64,000 nucleotides of DNA from Prochlorococcus sp. AG-402-A21 (lineage in GTDB: Bacteria; Cyanobacteriota; Cyanobacteriia; PCC-6307; Cyanobiaceae). How positions within the stretch are numbered: position 1 is the first letter of the stretch; each line of letters begins with the position of its first letter. The DNA lies in the NCBI GenBank assembly GCA_003279655.1, contig QCHI01000001.1, positions 62,001-126,000 on the forward strand, written 5' to 3'. This document shows, piece after piece, positions 28,402-39,698 of this stretch. A program made the translations under genes and the position numbers. Under the pieces are notes generated by a model. The model was not told where the DNA came from. It was given only the letters and a program-made list of their open reading frames with translations, and did no database searches.

Positions 28402-29720
28402 TTAACAAAAGAGATATACCAACTAAATGTACCTTTTTACTTAATCAATGGAAGAAAAATTTAAATCTTACTAATTATGAGAAAACTAAATTTGAGAAAA
28501 TTTTAAATCAGCTAGATTTTCAAACAAAAAAATCAGAAAAAAAAGAACTACAGATATCAGTATATGGTCGTGTTGGAGTTGGTAAATCAAGCTTATTAAA
28601 TGCATTAATTGAAAAGCAAATATTTCCAACCGACATATTAAATGGAAATACAAAGGCGACTAAATCCTATCCATGGGACAAAAGATTTAAAAGCTTAAAC
28701 AAGGTTGAACTAATAGACTCACCAGGTATAGACGAAATAAATAATACTAATAAAGAAGAAATAAATTTTAATTATGTATTAGGTACAGACTTAATTCTCT
28801 TTGTAATTGATAGTGATATAACTCGGGTCGAGTTGAATGCCATTGAAGAGCTATTAAGGCATAAAAAACCTATACTACTAGTCTTAAATCGTTGTGATCA
28901 ATGGAGCACACAAGAGACAAAACTAATACTCTCAAGTATTCACAGAAAATTATCGTTTTGCAAACAAAAAATTAAAATTAATCTAGTATCATCATCTCCA
29001 AGGGAAGCAAGAATAAAACCAGACGGAACTGTTAGAAGTGAGAAAAAAATGCCTAAAGTTGATATTCTAAAGAACGAACTTAAAGATATTATTGATCAAA
29101 GTGGTGAGTTAATTCTATGTATAAATACTCTAAGAATTGCAAACCAATTCTACAAATCACTTAAGGAGAATCGACTACTGAGGAAAAAAGAAGAAGCACA
29201 AAGTTTAATAGGCAAATATGCAACTTTAAAAGCCTCAGGAGTAGCAATTAATCCCTTTTTAATGATTGATCTTTTTACTGGTTTTGCTTGTGATAGTGCC
29301 CTTATTATCCAATTAAGTAAATTATATGGATTAGAAGTAGGTGGTTCCTCTGCCAGGGAATTAGTTAAAAATCTTAGTTTTCATAATTCATTACTAGGGG
29401 GGGCACAAATAGGGATACAAATCACTTTAAATCTTTTCAAGCAAATACTTATTCTTGCTGCACCTTTTACTGGAGGATTAAGCCTTGCACCTGCTGCTCC
29501 AATAGCAATTGCACAAGCAGCTCTTGCTATTCATGCAACAAAGCTCATAGGTCGTCTGGCAGCTTATAAATTTCTGAATGGTACCAATAAAAAAGACGGA
29601 CAACCTCAATTAATGTTAAATTATCTTCTCAAAAAAAATTCAGACTTAAGAATAATGCTTGGTGATTTTAAATTTCTTACATCAAGTAGGGCAAAAAATA
29701 AAAATTATTTATTGCCATGA
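28398..29720 (+). CDS. GTPase with DUF697 C-terminal domain
   Basis: 440 residues. The Era/dynamin-like G domain at about 50-220 has G1 GRVGVGKSSLLN, G3 LIDSPGID and G4 LNRCDQ. A helical linker follows, then a hydrophobic C-terminal domain (about 285-420) with Gly/Ala-rich membrane-associating segments, as in DUF697/YcjF proteins. It probably acts at a membrane. It starts inside the upstream CNNM gene (4-base overlap) and overlaps nadD by 4 bases at its end. Biological role unknown. Confidence 0.8.
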   Translation: MINKRDIPTKCTFLLNQWKKNLNLTNYEKTKFEKILNQLDFQTKKSEKKELQISVYGRVGVGKSSLLNALIEKQIFPTDILNGNTKATKSYPWDKRFKSLNKVELIDSPGIDEINNTNKEEINFNYVLGTDLILFVIDSDITRVELNAIEELLRHKKPILLVLNRCDQWSTQETKLILSSIHRKLSFCKQKIKINLVSSSPREARIKPDGTVRSEKKMPKVDILKNELKDIIDQSGELILCINTLRIANQFYKSLKENRLLRKKEEAQSLIGKYATLKASGVAINPFLMIDLFTGFACDSALIIQLSKLYGLEVGGSSARELVKNLSFHNSLLGGAQIGIQITLNLFKQILILAAPFTGGLSLAPAAPIAIAQAALAIHATKLIGRLAAYKFLNGTNKKDGQPQLMLNYLLKKNSDLRIMLGDFKFLTSSRAKNKNYLLP

Positions 29721-30301
29721 AAGTCAAAATAAACTCAATAGCCTTATTTGGCACCAGCGCCGATCCACCCACTTTAGGTCACGAGGCCTTGTTGAGTGAA
29801 TTAATAAAAATCTTCCCAAAAGTTATAACTTGGGCAAGTGATAACCCAGATAAAAAGCATCAAATTCCACTTCTAAAAAGAACTCAGCTTTTAAGAATTC
29901 TGGTAAAAAAAATCTCACATCCTAAATTAGAACTAGTTCAAGAGTTGAGTAGTCCTAGAACGATTCATACTCTAAAAAAAGCTTTCCAACTATGGCCTGA
30001 AGCTAATTTTAGTTTTGTAATTGGTAGTGATTTAACTGTTCAAGTTCCAAAGTGGCTTAATGCTAAGTCTATTCTCAATAAAGCAACAATAGCTATTGCG
30101 ATGAGACATGGATGGCCAATTAGTGATCAACAATTAGAAGAGATTAAAAAACTTGGTGGCGAAATTGATCTATTGCCTTTTCATATACCTGAATCATCAA
30201 GTTCAAAATTTAGAGAGAAGCCTCAAGAAGGTCTTGTTCCTCAAGAGCTTGTCCCATTTCTACTTGAAGAGAATCTATACGGTCTTTCAGATAATAGATA
30301 A
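29717..30301 (+). CDS. nadD: nicotinate-nucleotide adenylyltransferase
   Basis: 194 residues. The nucleotidyltransferase fold opens with ALFGTSADPPTLGHEALLSELI (the G-x-FNPxHxGH-type ATP site), has FVIGSDLTVQVPKW in the middle and closes with SSSKFREKP, matching the ISxTxIR-type motif. It makes NaAD from NaMN and ATP. It overlaps nadE by one base (TAATG), so the last two steps of NAD synthesis are made together. Confidence 0.9.
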   Translation: MKVKINSIALFGTSADPPTLGHEALLSELIKIFPKVITWASDNPDKKHQIPLLKRTQLLRILVKKISHPKLELVQELSSPRTIHTLKKAFQLWPEANFSFVIGSDLTVQVPKWLNAKSILNKATIAIAMRHGWPISDQQLEEIKKLGGEIDLLPFHIPESSSSKFREKPQEGLVPQELVPFLLEENLYGLSDNR

Positions 30302-32001
30302 TGAAATTAGCATTAGCCCAACTCAATCCAGTCATTGGAGATCTCGATGGTAATGCCGAGAAAATATTTGCAGTGTGTAAAGAGATCAAAAACAAGGACA
30401 TAGATCTAGTCATAACACCTGAGTTATCTTTAATCGGCTACCCTCCAAAAGACTTATTACTTAATCCAAGACTTTTTGAGGAGCAAAAAAATATCCTAAA
30501 CAAATTAAGCAAAAGATTAAGTAATCTTAGTCAAAAGTTATCTGTATTAATTGGTATCGCAGAACCAACTCCAGACATAGAAATTCCTAAACTTTATAAT
30601 TCAGTTGTCATTGTAGAAAAAGGTATCTGGAGAATCGTAGCCAGGAAGCAACTCCTACCCACTTATGATGTTTTTGATGAAAAACGTTATTTTCGTGCTG
30701 CAGAGAATAGTAGTATTTTAAATTTCAATTACCATGAAAAACTTTGGAAGATCGGAATAACTATTTGTGAAGATATATGGGTTGAGCAGAACCTACAAAA
30801 TGAAAAGATCCTAGGGAAAGACCCTATAAGATCCCTAGAAAAAGAAAAATTAGACTTGCTTATCAATCTTTCAGCTTCTCCATTTATTGAATCGAAAAGT
30901 TTATTGCGCCAACAAATAGCAGCCAAAGCAGCTATTCGTCTTTCATGCCCAGTGATCTATGTCAATCAAGTAGGAGGGAATGATGAATTAATCTTTGATG
31001 GTTCTAGTTTTGCTCTTAATAAAAAAGGTAAGTTACAACAAGAACTTCCTGCCTTTAAAGAGTCAGTTGGTCTTTGTGATCTATCTTCCCTCACGCAACA
31101 ACTTTCAATATCAAGTAAATACCCAACATCGCAAGAAGTCCTTTTCAGAGCTTTAGTTCTTGGAGTTAAAGATTATGCAAGAAAATGTAATTTCAATAGT
31201 GCAGTTATTGGATTAAGTGGGGGTATCGATTCAGCTCTAGTAGCAACTATTGCAGTAGCAGCTTTAGGCAACTCTAAAGTTCATGCAATTTTAATGCCAT
31301 CTCCATGGAGTTCAGCAGGGTCTGTAAAAGATGCAACAACATTAGCTACTCGACTTGGGATAAATCATCAGAAGATACCGATCTCAGATTTAATGAATAG
31401 TTTTAATGATGTTTTATCCAATTCAACATGGGGCATACCAACCGGTATCACAGCTGAAAATCTACAATCTCGTATTCGAGGAACAATATTGATGGCTCTA
31501 GCAAATCAAAAAAAACATTTGCTTCTATCTACAGGGAACAAATCAGAGCTTGCCGTAGGATATTGCACACTTTACGGAGATATGAACGGAGGCTTGTCTG
31601 TTATTGGAGATCTTTTTAAGACAAGTGTATTTGATCTATGTAGTTGGATAGATAGTGAGTCGTCATCGAGATGTAGAAATGATTTCTTTCTCCTTGAAAC
31701 TGGAGAAATTATAGGCTCTGAAATAAGAAACAAGCCTCCAAGTGCTGAATTACGACCTGAACAATTAGACAGCGACTCTTTGCCGGATTATTTTATTCTT
31801 GATCCAATACTAAAAGAATTGATTGAAGAGCACTTGCCAACTGAAGTTCTAATAGAAAAAGGATTTGATGAAAAAATTGTTCATAAAGTAGCCAACTTAT
31901 TAAAGAATGCCGAATTCAAACGTTATCAAGCACCTCCTTTATTGAAAATTAGTAATCAAGCTTTTGGTAGTGGTTGGAAAAAGCCAATAGCCTCAAAATA
32001 A
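30301..32001 (+). CDS. nadE: glutamine-dependent NAD+ synthetase
   Basis: 566 residues, two domains. An N-terminal nitrilase-type glutaminase (about 1-265) has the catalytic Glu in VITPELSLIGYPPKDLL, Lys in RKQLLPTYDVFDEKRYF and the nucleophile Cys in ITICEDIW. The C-terminal ATP-pyrophosphatase has the PP-loop GLSGGIDSALVATIA, followed by TGNKSELAVGYCTLYGD. Amidates NaAD to NAD. Start overlaps the nadD stop. Confidence 0.95.
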   Translation: MKLALAQLNPVIGDLDGNAEKIFAVCKEIKNKDIDLVITPELSLIGYPPKDLLLNPRLFEEQKNILNKLSKRLSNLSQKLSVLIGIAEPTPDIEIPKLYNSVVIVEKGIWRIVARKQLLPTYDVFDEKRYFRAAENSSILNFNYHEKLWKIGITICEDIWVEQNLQNEKILGKDPIRSLEKEKLDLLINLSASPFIESKSLLRQQIAAKAAIRLSCPVIYVNQVGGNDELIFDGSSFALNKKGKLQQELPAFKESVGLCDLSSLTQQLSISSKYPTSQEVLFRALVLGVKDYARKCNFNSAVIGLSGGIDSALVATIAVAALGNSKVHAILMPSPWSSAGSVKDATTLATRLGINHQKIPISDLMNSFNDVLSNSTWGIPTGITAENLQSRIRGTILMALANQKKHLLLSTGNKSELAVGYCTLYGDMNGGLSVIGDLFKTSVFDLCSWIDSESSSRCRNDFFLLETGEIIGSEIRNKPPSAELRPEQLDSDSLPDYFILDPILKELIEEHLPTEVLIEKGFDEKIVHKVANLLKNAEFKRYQAPPLLKISNQAFGSGWKKPIASK

Positions 32002-32017
32002 ATCCTTAAGTTAACTC

Positions 32018-33130
32018 CTATTCATCATGCAATTCCTTTAGGCAATCAATTGGTCTTCGAAGAGACTTAGGATTAATGCCGTGACGTAAAGCTGTTATTA
32101 GCCCTGCAGCCTCTATGTAATTTTCAGCATACAAAATATTATTATTTTCTTCACCACCCAACAAATCTAGTCTCATCTTTGTTGAGCTAACATTTAATAC
32201 TCCTTTATTAGAAACTACTATCAAAGGAATAAATCTTTCGATGCAAGATAAAACTGCTTCGCCACCTAATGCACCCTGTGGCACAACAACGGCTCCTAAA
32301 TCCCTATTACTTAATATATTTTTCACCTGTAAAAACTCATTTTCTTTTGTTTTCATGGCTGACTTACAGATCAGATCAGGCGCACGACTAAGACCAACTA
32401 AAACACTTTGCAAAAATGTATATCCTATTTCCTCTCCCGAAGTTCGAGGATCTAGATCATAATCAATTGGCAAGGGGGCTAACCCCGGTGCATGTGCACA
32501 TGGAATCAATAAATGTTTTACAAGAAAATGACTTATTACAGCTTCGACCCCTGCGATAAGATCTACACCATTACCTTGTCGATAAAGTTTAGTCTCTAAT
32601 CCATCACTGTCATCAGGGAAGCGAGTGACAACAGCAATTGCGGTTGCACCAGCTTTCTTAAGTTTTTCAGCAGCTCTTAAAAGAACATCTGGTTCTCCGA
32701 TATTTCCCCAACTCGTGCCACTTAAACCTTTTTTTAGATTAATTTGTATAGCTCTTTCAGTGGTAATTACAGGGCCAATATTTAACCCCAAACTTGCGAC
32801 ACATCCATCAGCAACTTGCAAATGTCTTTTCTTTAAATCAGATTCTAAGCCAGCATCTAATAGCAAACCTACTTTTTGTTGTCTTACTGGTTCAAGAAAT
32901 ACTTCTCCAGCGGCAAAAAGATTTAAACTATAACCCTCTACATATTGGATACAAGTATCTGGCCAATATAAAGATCCACCATTCATGACATTGGGATGAG
33001 TTATTAGACATTCACTAGCAGAAGCCAATAATCTTGCAGCAGGGATTGCATCCCCTGCAAATCCACCGACACTGCACCCTATGCCAGTAGGAATAATCAA
33101 TAATGTTGGAAAAGGATCAGTACTAGTCAT
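32018..33130 (-). CDS. DUF3326 protein
   Basis: 370 residues. Begins LLIIPTGIGCSVGGFAGDAIPAARLLASASECLITHPNVMNGGSLYW, a Gly-rich pattern of the DUF3326 family found in cyanobacteria and plants. Later segments include AIAVVTRFPDD and VVVPQGALGGEAVLS. No catalytic site is established. It is convergent with nadE (16-base gap) and 17 bases downstream of a 75-residue gene on the same strand. Confidence 0.72.
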   Translation of the reverse strand: MTSTDPFPTLLIIPTGIGCSVGGFAGDAIPAARLLASASECLITHPNVMNGGSLYWPDTCIQYVEGYSLNLFAAGEVFLEPVRQQKVGLLLDAGLESDLKKRHLQVADGCVASLGLNIGPVITTERAIQINLKKGLSGTSWGNIGEPDVLLRAAEKLKKAGATAIAVVTRFPDDSDGLETKLYRQGNGVDLIAGVEAVISHFLVKHLLIPCAHAPGLAPLPIDYDLDPRTSGEEIGYTFLQSVLVGLSRAPDLICKSAMKTKENEFLQVKNILSNRDLGAVVVPQGALGGEAVLSCIERFIPLIVVSNKGVLNVSSTKMRLDLLGGEENNNILYAENYIEAAGLITALRHGINPKSLRRPIDCLKELHDE

Positions 33131-33147
33131 AAAGAAATCAATTCAAT

Positions 33148-33375
33148 TTAATTCAATTCAGAATTGATACCTTTCCCAGTATCTTGATTAATAATCAAAA
33201 CAACTTCGACCGAAATTGTCTGAGTTTCTTTTTCAGGATGATTATTCACTGCAACAATAGCCCACCTAAGTGGTTCACCATATTCCATTAGCGTAGATAA
33301 AATATAATTTTTCAAGTCAAATAGACTTAATTCAAAAGGCCAATCAAGGTCTAATTCTATAAATTTCAGATTCAC
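33148..33375 (-). CDS. conserved-looking small protein, 75 aa
   Basis: Starts MNLKFIELDLDWPFELSLFDLKNYILSTLMEYGEPLRWAIVAVN. It is soluble, mixed alpha/beta, and resembles small cyanobacterial proteins of unknown role. It lies between atpG and the DUF3326 gene on the same strand, 53 bases after atpG ends in transcription order, so it could be read through from the atp operon. Confidence 0.6.
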   Translation of the reverse strand: MNLKFIELDLDWPFELSLFDLKNYILSTLMEYGEPLRWAIVAVNNHPEKETQTISVEVVLIINQDTGKGINSELN

Positions 33376-33428
33376 TTTATCAATTACTTATACTTTGAGA
33401 ATTCGCAAAATTAAATACAGAAAACAAT

Positions 33429-34379
33429 CTAAGCAGCAGCACCACCCACAACTTCTAAAATTTCTTGCGTAATTGCTGCTTGTCTAGCCTTGTTATAATC
33501 AATGGTAAGGTTTTTAGCCAATTCCTTCGCATTATCACTTGCATTATTCATTGCAGTCATTCTACTTGCCAATTCTGAAGCAGCAGACTCTTGTAATGCA
33601 CGTAGTAATTGATTCTGTAAATAAAGAGGTAAAAGAGCATTCAACAACTGATCAGGACTTTGTTCAAAAACAATGTCCGATGGTAATTCAGGCTCTTCAT
33701 TCGAAGGAGCAGCATCTTTCTCAATAACTAATTGGCTATCTTTTGTCGTTAATCTGAAAATTTCATCTTCTGAATCTGCTATTCCTTGAGGATCTAAAGG
33801 TAAAAGAGTTTGTATTGTTGGATTACAACTAACCAAGCTTACAAACTTAGTAAAAATAACCTCTACTCGATCAGTACTTTCAGAAAGAAATTCTGCTAAT
33901 ACTTCACTAGTAATAGACCCAGCATCCTCAGAAGTAGGAACTTGTTCTAATTCTTTAAAAGTAGCTCTTATGTTATAAAGACTAGATCTATTCTCGAAAT
34001 ATCCTATTGCTTTCTTACCAATTAACACTAGATCAGGACTATATCCTTGACCTTTTAATTCGGCATAGCGTTTCTCTGTTCGTTTAATAATATTTGCGTT
34101 GTAGCCCCCACATAATCCTCTATCCCCAGTAACAGCCAAGAGAGTGATTGTCTTAACTTCGCGCCTATTAAGTAGAGGAGAGTCAGCAGCTTCAAACTGC
34201 ATTCTTGATTGTATGTTCTCTAAAACCCTTGCCAATCTATCAGCGAAAGGTCTACTCCGTAGGACCTGATCTTGTGCTCTCCGAACCTTCGCAGCAGCAA
34301 CGAGTCTCATCGCTTCTGTGATTTTCCTAGTGTTTTTGACAGATACAATTCTGTCTCTTATGTCCTTGAGGTTAGCCAT
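33429..34379 (-). CDS. atpG: ATP synthase F1 gamma subunit
   Basis: 316 residues. The N-terminal helix [30 protein letters not shown] and C-terminal [19 protein letters not shown] form the rotating coiled-coil shaft. The middle contains [15 protein letters not shown]. An extra insert near residues 197-238 is typical of photosynthetic gamma subunits, where it helps suppress dark ATP hydrolysis; the redox Cys pair of chloroplasts is not seen. Last gene of the main atp operon. Confidence 0.96.
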   Translation of the reverse strand: MANLKDIRDRIVSVKNTRKITEAMRLVAAAKVRRAQDQVLRSRPFADRLARVLENIQSRMQFEAADSPLLNRREVKTITLLAVTGDRGLCGGYNANIIKRTEKRYAELKGQGYSPDLVLIGKKAIGYFENRSSLYNIRATFKELEQVPTSEDAGSITSEVLAEFLSESTDRVEVIFTKFVSLVSCNPTIQTLLPLDPQGIADSEDEIFRLTTKDSQLVIEKDAAPSNEEPELPSDIVFEQSPDQLLNALLPLYLQNQLLRALQESAASELASRMTAMNNASDNAKELAKNLTIDYNKARQAAITQEILEVVGGAAA

Positions 34380-34409
34380 AGGTGTTGTCTCTCTTAGATA
34401 GCCTTAGAT

Positions 34410-35933
<1,524 letters not shown>

Positions 35934-35986
35934 TTAAGTTGGGGAAGATGAAAGGGAGGAAGAAGGGAGAGAAAGTCAGGAGAAAA

Positions 35987-36535
35987 CTAGCTGACCTTGG
36001 CTAAAGCAAGGCCAAGTCGCCTCACTTGCCCTGCAATGCTGGCATCAATGACCTTTGATCCAACATTGACCACAAAGCCGCCTAGCAATTCGGAATCGAC
36101 TTTGAGATCGATTTCCAAATTATCTGTACCAGCTATAGATTGTACTTTCTTGAGTAACTCAGATTGTTGATCTTCATTTAGAACTGAAGCAGAAGTAATT
36201 GTTGCTAAAGCAATATTTCTTTGTTCTCGATAGATTTCCAATAATCTTTCAAGAACAGAATTCAACAATCCAATTCTCTGTCTATCAGCCAAAAGTTTTA
36301 GAAAGTTTAAGAAAGAGGGAGTTACCTGACTAGAAAACAGCTTTTCTATGGCTGATTTCTTTTGACTAACCTCTAAAACTGGGGATGACATAGCATCACT
36401 AAATTCAGGGCAAGTATTCCAAAGTTCTAAAATAGATTTAGATTGAGTAATTACTTCATCTACCTCGTTGCGGCTCTCAGCTACTTGAAGGAAAGCTTCA
36501 GCGTATGGAGTAGTAATAGTATTAAGTAATGGCAT
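35987..36535 (-). CDS. atpH: ATP synthase F1 delta subunit
   Basis: 182 residues. N-terminal TITTPYAEAFLQVAESRNEVDEV, the middle LLADRQRIGLLNSVLERLLEIYREQRN and the C-terminal LLGGFVVNVGSKVIDASIAGQVRRLGLAL match the OSCP/delta family. It links the stator stalk to F1. Its start overlaps the atpF stop by one base. Confidence 0.95.
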   Translation of the reverse strand: MPLLNTITTPYAEAFLQVAESRNEVDEVITQSKSILELWNTCPEFSDAMSSPVLEVSQKKSAIEKLFSSQVTPSFLNFLKLLADRQRIGLLNSVLERLLEIYREQRNIALATITSASVLNEDQQSELLKKVQSIAGTDNLEIDLKVDSELLGGFVVNVGSKVIDASIAGQVRRLGLALAKVS

Positions 36536-37047
36536 TAGTTATCTCCAATATTTTTAATTGACTGTTTAAGAAACTTATCTTGAGTATTTGGATCTAACTT
36601 TTTAGGAAGCATTGCTAATGCTTTTTCAATAGCAAGTTCTGCAGCCTCTTTTCTTAATTGAGAAGTAACTCTTGCAGCTTCAGCATTTAAGTCAGACGCA
36701 GCGCCTTGTTTAATTCTTGCCATTTCCTCAACAGTCCTTTTTTCACTCTCTAGACGAATTGCTTCTGCTCTCGCTTTGCAATCATTTCTGATTTTGTCCG
36801 CTTTTTGCTTTGCTGAGGCAAGTTCGTCTTTTGCTTGTGAAAGAGAATCTTGTGCTTGGCTTAATCGCTCTTCTGCCTCTTTTAAGTCAGAAAGGATTGT
36901 AGTTCTTCGTCTTTCAAGGATTTTTCCTAAGAAACCGGGCAAGAACTTATAGAGACCAAAAACAACAACAGCTAGGTTGATAATATTAGTCTCAAAAATA
37001 TTTAAATTGAGGCCAAAGCCTTCGGAAGCGAAAATTAAAGAAGTCAT
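36535..37047 (-). CDS. atpF: ATP synthase Fo b subunit
   Basis: 170 residues. One N-terminal membrane span (about 19-38: [21 protein letters not shown]) followed by a long charged coiled coil ([23 protein letters not shown] and on). It forms the stator with b'. It overlaps the b' gene by 4 bases and atpH by one, showing translational coupling. Confidence 0.93.
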   Translation of the reverse strand: MTSLIFASEGFGLNLNIFETNIINLAVVVFGLYKFLPGFLGKILERRRTTILSDLKEAEERLSQAQDSLSQAKDELASAKQKADKIRNDCKARAEAIRLESEKRTVEEMARIKQGAASDLNAEAARVTSQLRKEAAELAIEKALAMLPKKLDPNTQDKFLKQSIKNIGDN

Positions 37048-37505
37048 TGTTTTGCCAAAAGTCTTTCAACAATCAAACCACCAAGATTGTCAGCCTCGCT
37101 TTTGAGTTGATTAAGAGCTTCATCTCTTTGTGAATCAATCTCACGCCTAGCTTTCTCTCTAGATGCATTTGCCTCTGAAGTAGCAAGAGCAAGAGCTTCT
37201 TTATAAAGATTCTCAGAGTCCTGCTCAGCCTCAAGAATTACCTTCTGAGCTTCAAGACGAGCTTCTTTAAGCTGATCTTTAAGTTCAGTCTCTAGTAATT
37301 CAACTTCAGCGATTTTTTTCTTTGCTTCTGCCCTACTTGTATTTACATAATCCTCTCTTTCTTCAACTACCCTTCCAACAGGCTTGAAGAAAAGAGCATT
37401 AAGTATGAAAGTAAGCAACACAACCTGAACCGCCATTAGCGGAAGAGTTGCATCGAAATCAAACAGACCTCCCTCAGAGGCACCAAACAAAAACAAAGTT
37501 GGCAT
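37044..37505 (-). CDS. atpF2: ATP synthase Fo b' subunit
   Basis: 153 residues. The second, diverged b-type subunit typical of photosynthetic organisms (also written atpG or b'). A membrane span lies near residues 20-42 ([20 protein letters not shown]), then [30 protein letters not shown] and a long coiled coil. It pairs with atpF as a heterodimeric stator. Confidence 0.93.
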   Translation of the reverse strand: MPTLFLFGASEGGLFDFDATLPLMAVQVVLLTFILNALFFKPVGRVVEEREDYVNTSRAEAKKKIAEVELLETELKDQLKEARLEAQKVILEAEQDSENLYKEALALATSEANASREKARREIDSQRDEALNQLKSEADNLGGLIVERLLAKQ

Positions 37506-37633
37506 TAGCTAGGGGTGCAAGAATTTAAACGAGCCGTATAACGGCAATTGAAATTTGCTAAAGAATTTTCAAAGATTGGGGCTGAAAGTTAATCAAATTG
37601 ATTGATTTAATCAGTCAGCCCTTTTTGAAATAT

Positions 37634-37915
<282 letters not shown>

Positions 37916-38050
37916 TTATAGAGTTGTGACCGGGAGTTTATACCTGCGAGGGGTGCATCTCATAGTTCTTGAGATGATACTGAAAGATTTTCAGTACTCA
38001 AAGCAGGAAATTCGCCACTGAAAAGTAAATTAAGTAGCAAAAAATAATGA

Positions 38051-38776
38051 TTAATGATGCTCTTCAACTGCTTCCCCGATGTAATAAGCAGCAAGAGTTG
38101 CAAAAATCAAAGCTTGAATAGCACTAGTAAACAAGCCTAGAAACATAACAGGAACTGGAAGGACCAGAGGTACAAGAAAAACAAGTACCGCTACAACAAG
38201 TTCATCCGCCAGAATGTTTCCAAATAAACGGAATGAGAGAGAGAGAGGCTTTGTAAAGTCTTCAACAATTTTGAATGGGAGCATTATTGGCGTTGGGTGA
38301 ACGTAATACTCGAAGTAACGCAAACCTTTATTGCTCAACCCCGCATAAAAATATGAGAGAGATACCAGTAGTGCCAAAGCAACAGTCGTATTTATGTCAG
38401 CTGTAGGTGCCCCAAGTTCACCACTTGGTAGTTCAATCAGCTTCCAGGGAACTAAAGCTCCGCCCCAGTTGCTCACAAATATGAACAGAAAGAGGGTTCC
38501 GATGAAAGGCATCCAATCTCTATAAACCTTTTCACCAATTTGTGTTCTTGCGAGATCACGAATGTAATCCCATAGAAATTCCAAAAGATTTTGTACACCT
38601 TTTGGATCACGTTCCATTTTTTTTGTTCCAATGACCACTAAGGCAAGCAAAGCACCTATGAGCAGCCATGAAGTCATAAAAACTTGGCCATGAATTCTAA
38701 AATTTCCAATTTGCCAATAGAGATGTTGCCCCACCTCTAGTTCAGCCAAAGGAAAAACAAATGGTAAAAACCCCAT
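38051..38776 (-). CDS. atpB: ATP synthase Fo a subunit
   Basis: 241 residues with several membrane spans. The essential Arg is in [17 protein letters not shown], and the C-terminal [19 protein letters not shown] completes the proton half-channel. It sits second in the operon, 74 bases after atpI. Confidence 0.96.
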   Translation of the reverse strand: MGFLPFVFPLAELEVGQHLYWQIGNFRIHGQVFMTSWLLIGALLALVVIGTKKMERDPKGVQNLLEFLWDYIRDLARTQIGEKVYRDWMPFIGTLFLFIFVSNWGGALVPWKLIELPSGELGAPTADINTTVALALLVSLSYFYAGLSNKGLRYFEYYVHPTPIMLPFKIVEDFTKPLSLSFRLFGNILADELVVAVLVFLVPLVLPVPVMFLGLFTSAIQALIFATLAAYYIGEAVEEHH

Positions 38777-38850
38777 TTATCTGGAAGTTAGGTTGCGTAG
38801 AAAAAAAAAGCCAAACAAACAAAACTTAAAAATTTCATTTCTAAAAGCAC

Positions 38851-39270
38851 CTATGGCATTGATAGAAACTGAATAATTAACGCTGGTTTATAAAGCAAAA
38901 ATCCTAATAAAGCCGGAATCAAATCAAGTTGAGGAAATCTAGAAGATACCAAAACCAAAAGGACCGGAACTAACAACTGGACTTTACCGACGATTTTTGA
39001 TGAAGTACCTAATCTTCCAACTCCGCGAGCAAGCAAGCGAAAATAAAAAATTCCTGATAAAGCACCAATAAATAGGCTTGCACTAGCTTGGATTCCCCAA
39101 AAGAAACCTGCTATGCCAACAGAAAAAATAGTCAATAAGAATGCCAGACGGAATACTCGAAATTGAAGTTCAAGATATTCGTCTGATTTGACTTCGGTCG
39201 ATAAGACCGATGAATCAATATCCAGAAGAGGATCATGACTTGAGCAATTTTCAACAGTCTCAGATGCCAC
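38851..39270 (-). CDS. atpI: ATP synthase assembly protein AtpI (Atp1)
   Basis: 139 residues. Hydrophilic N-terminus (about 40), then four hydrophobic segments, with ELQFRVFRLAFLLTIFSVGIAGFFWGIQASASLFIGALSGIFYFRLLARGV matching the cyanobacterial AtpI/Atp1 family, an assembly factor for the c-ring. As in other cyanobacteria it opens the main atp operon. The promoter should lie in 39271-39400. Confidence 0.85.
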   Translation of the reverse strand: MASETVENCSSHDPLLDIDSSVLSTEVKSDEYLELQFRVFRLAFLLTIFSVGIAGFFWGIQASASLFIGALSGIFYFRLLARGVGRLGTSSKIVGKVQLLVPVLLVLVSSRFPQLDLIPALLGFLLYKPALIIQFLSMP

Positions 39271-39698
39271 AAAGATTCCTCCTATTGGAGTTCCTTAGTG
39301 ATAGTGAGAAGTTCTTTTGCAAACAAGACACCTAAGCTCTCTGCAAAGGCCCGGGGAATCTATCACGAGACTTGCATCAAAACAAAAAAAATTCTTTATC
39401 AATAAAAGAAAAGTTGGTTAATTTAATAACTTAAGCGAGAATTTTAAGCACAATTTTTGTTAGCGTATCTAAAATCAAAAAGTAATTTGTTTAAAACTTT
39501 AATCCAGATGATATGAAATTCAATAATTAGAAACTCATCTATTTTTTGATTTTGTCTCTAAAAACTAACAAAAAAAATATGAACTTATAAAAACCTTCTT
39601 GAATTTCCTGTAATTCCATAAAAATATAAATTGACTACATTTAGAGACTTGGCAAGATGGCAATTAAGCGGCTCAATGGTATATAAGCAATAGATCCT
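39271..39698. promoter_or_regulatory. divergent intergenic region of the atp operon and ftsW
   Basis: 428 bases with no gene detected. The atp-proximal half is mixed in composition (to about 39370, including GCCCGGGG), the rest AT-rich. It must hold the atp operon promoter (minus strand) and the ftsW promoter (plus strand); TTGACT at 39632-39637 is a possible -35 for ftsW but I cannot place a convincing -10 at normal spacing. Confidence 0.4.

Noticed and set aside
32241-32462. Plus-strand frames inside the DUF3326 gene (32241-32988)
   Set aside because: Shadows of the minus-strand coding sequence; low-complexity and with no domain.
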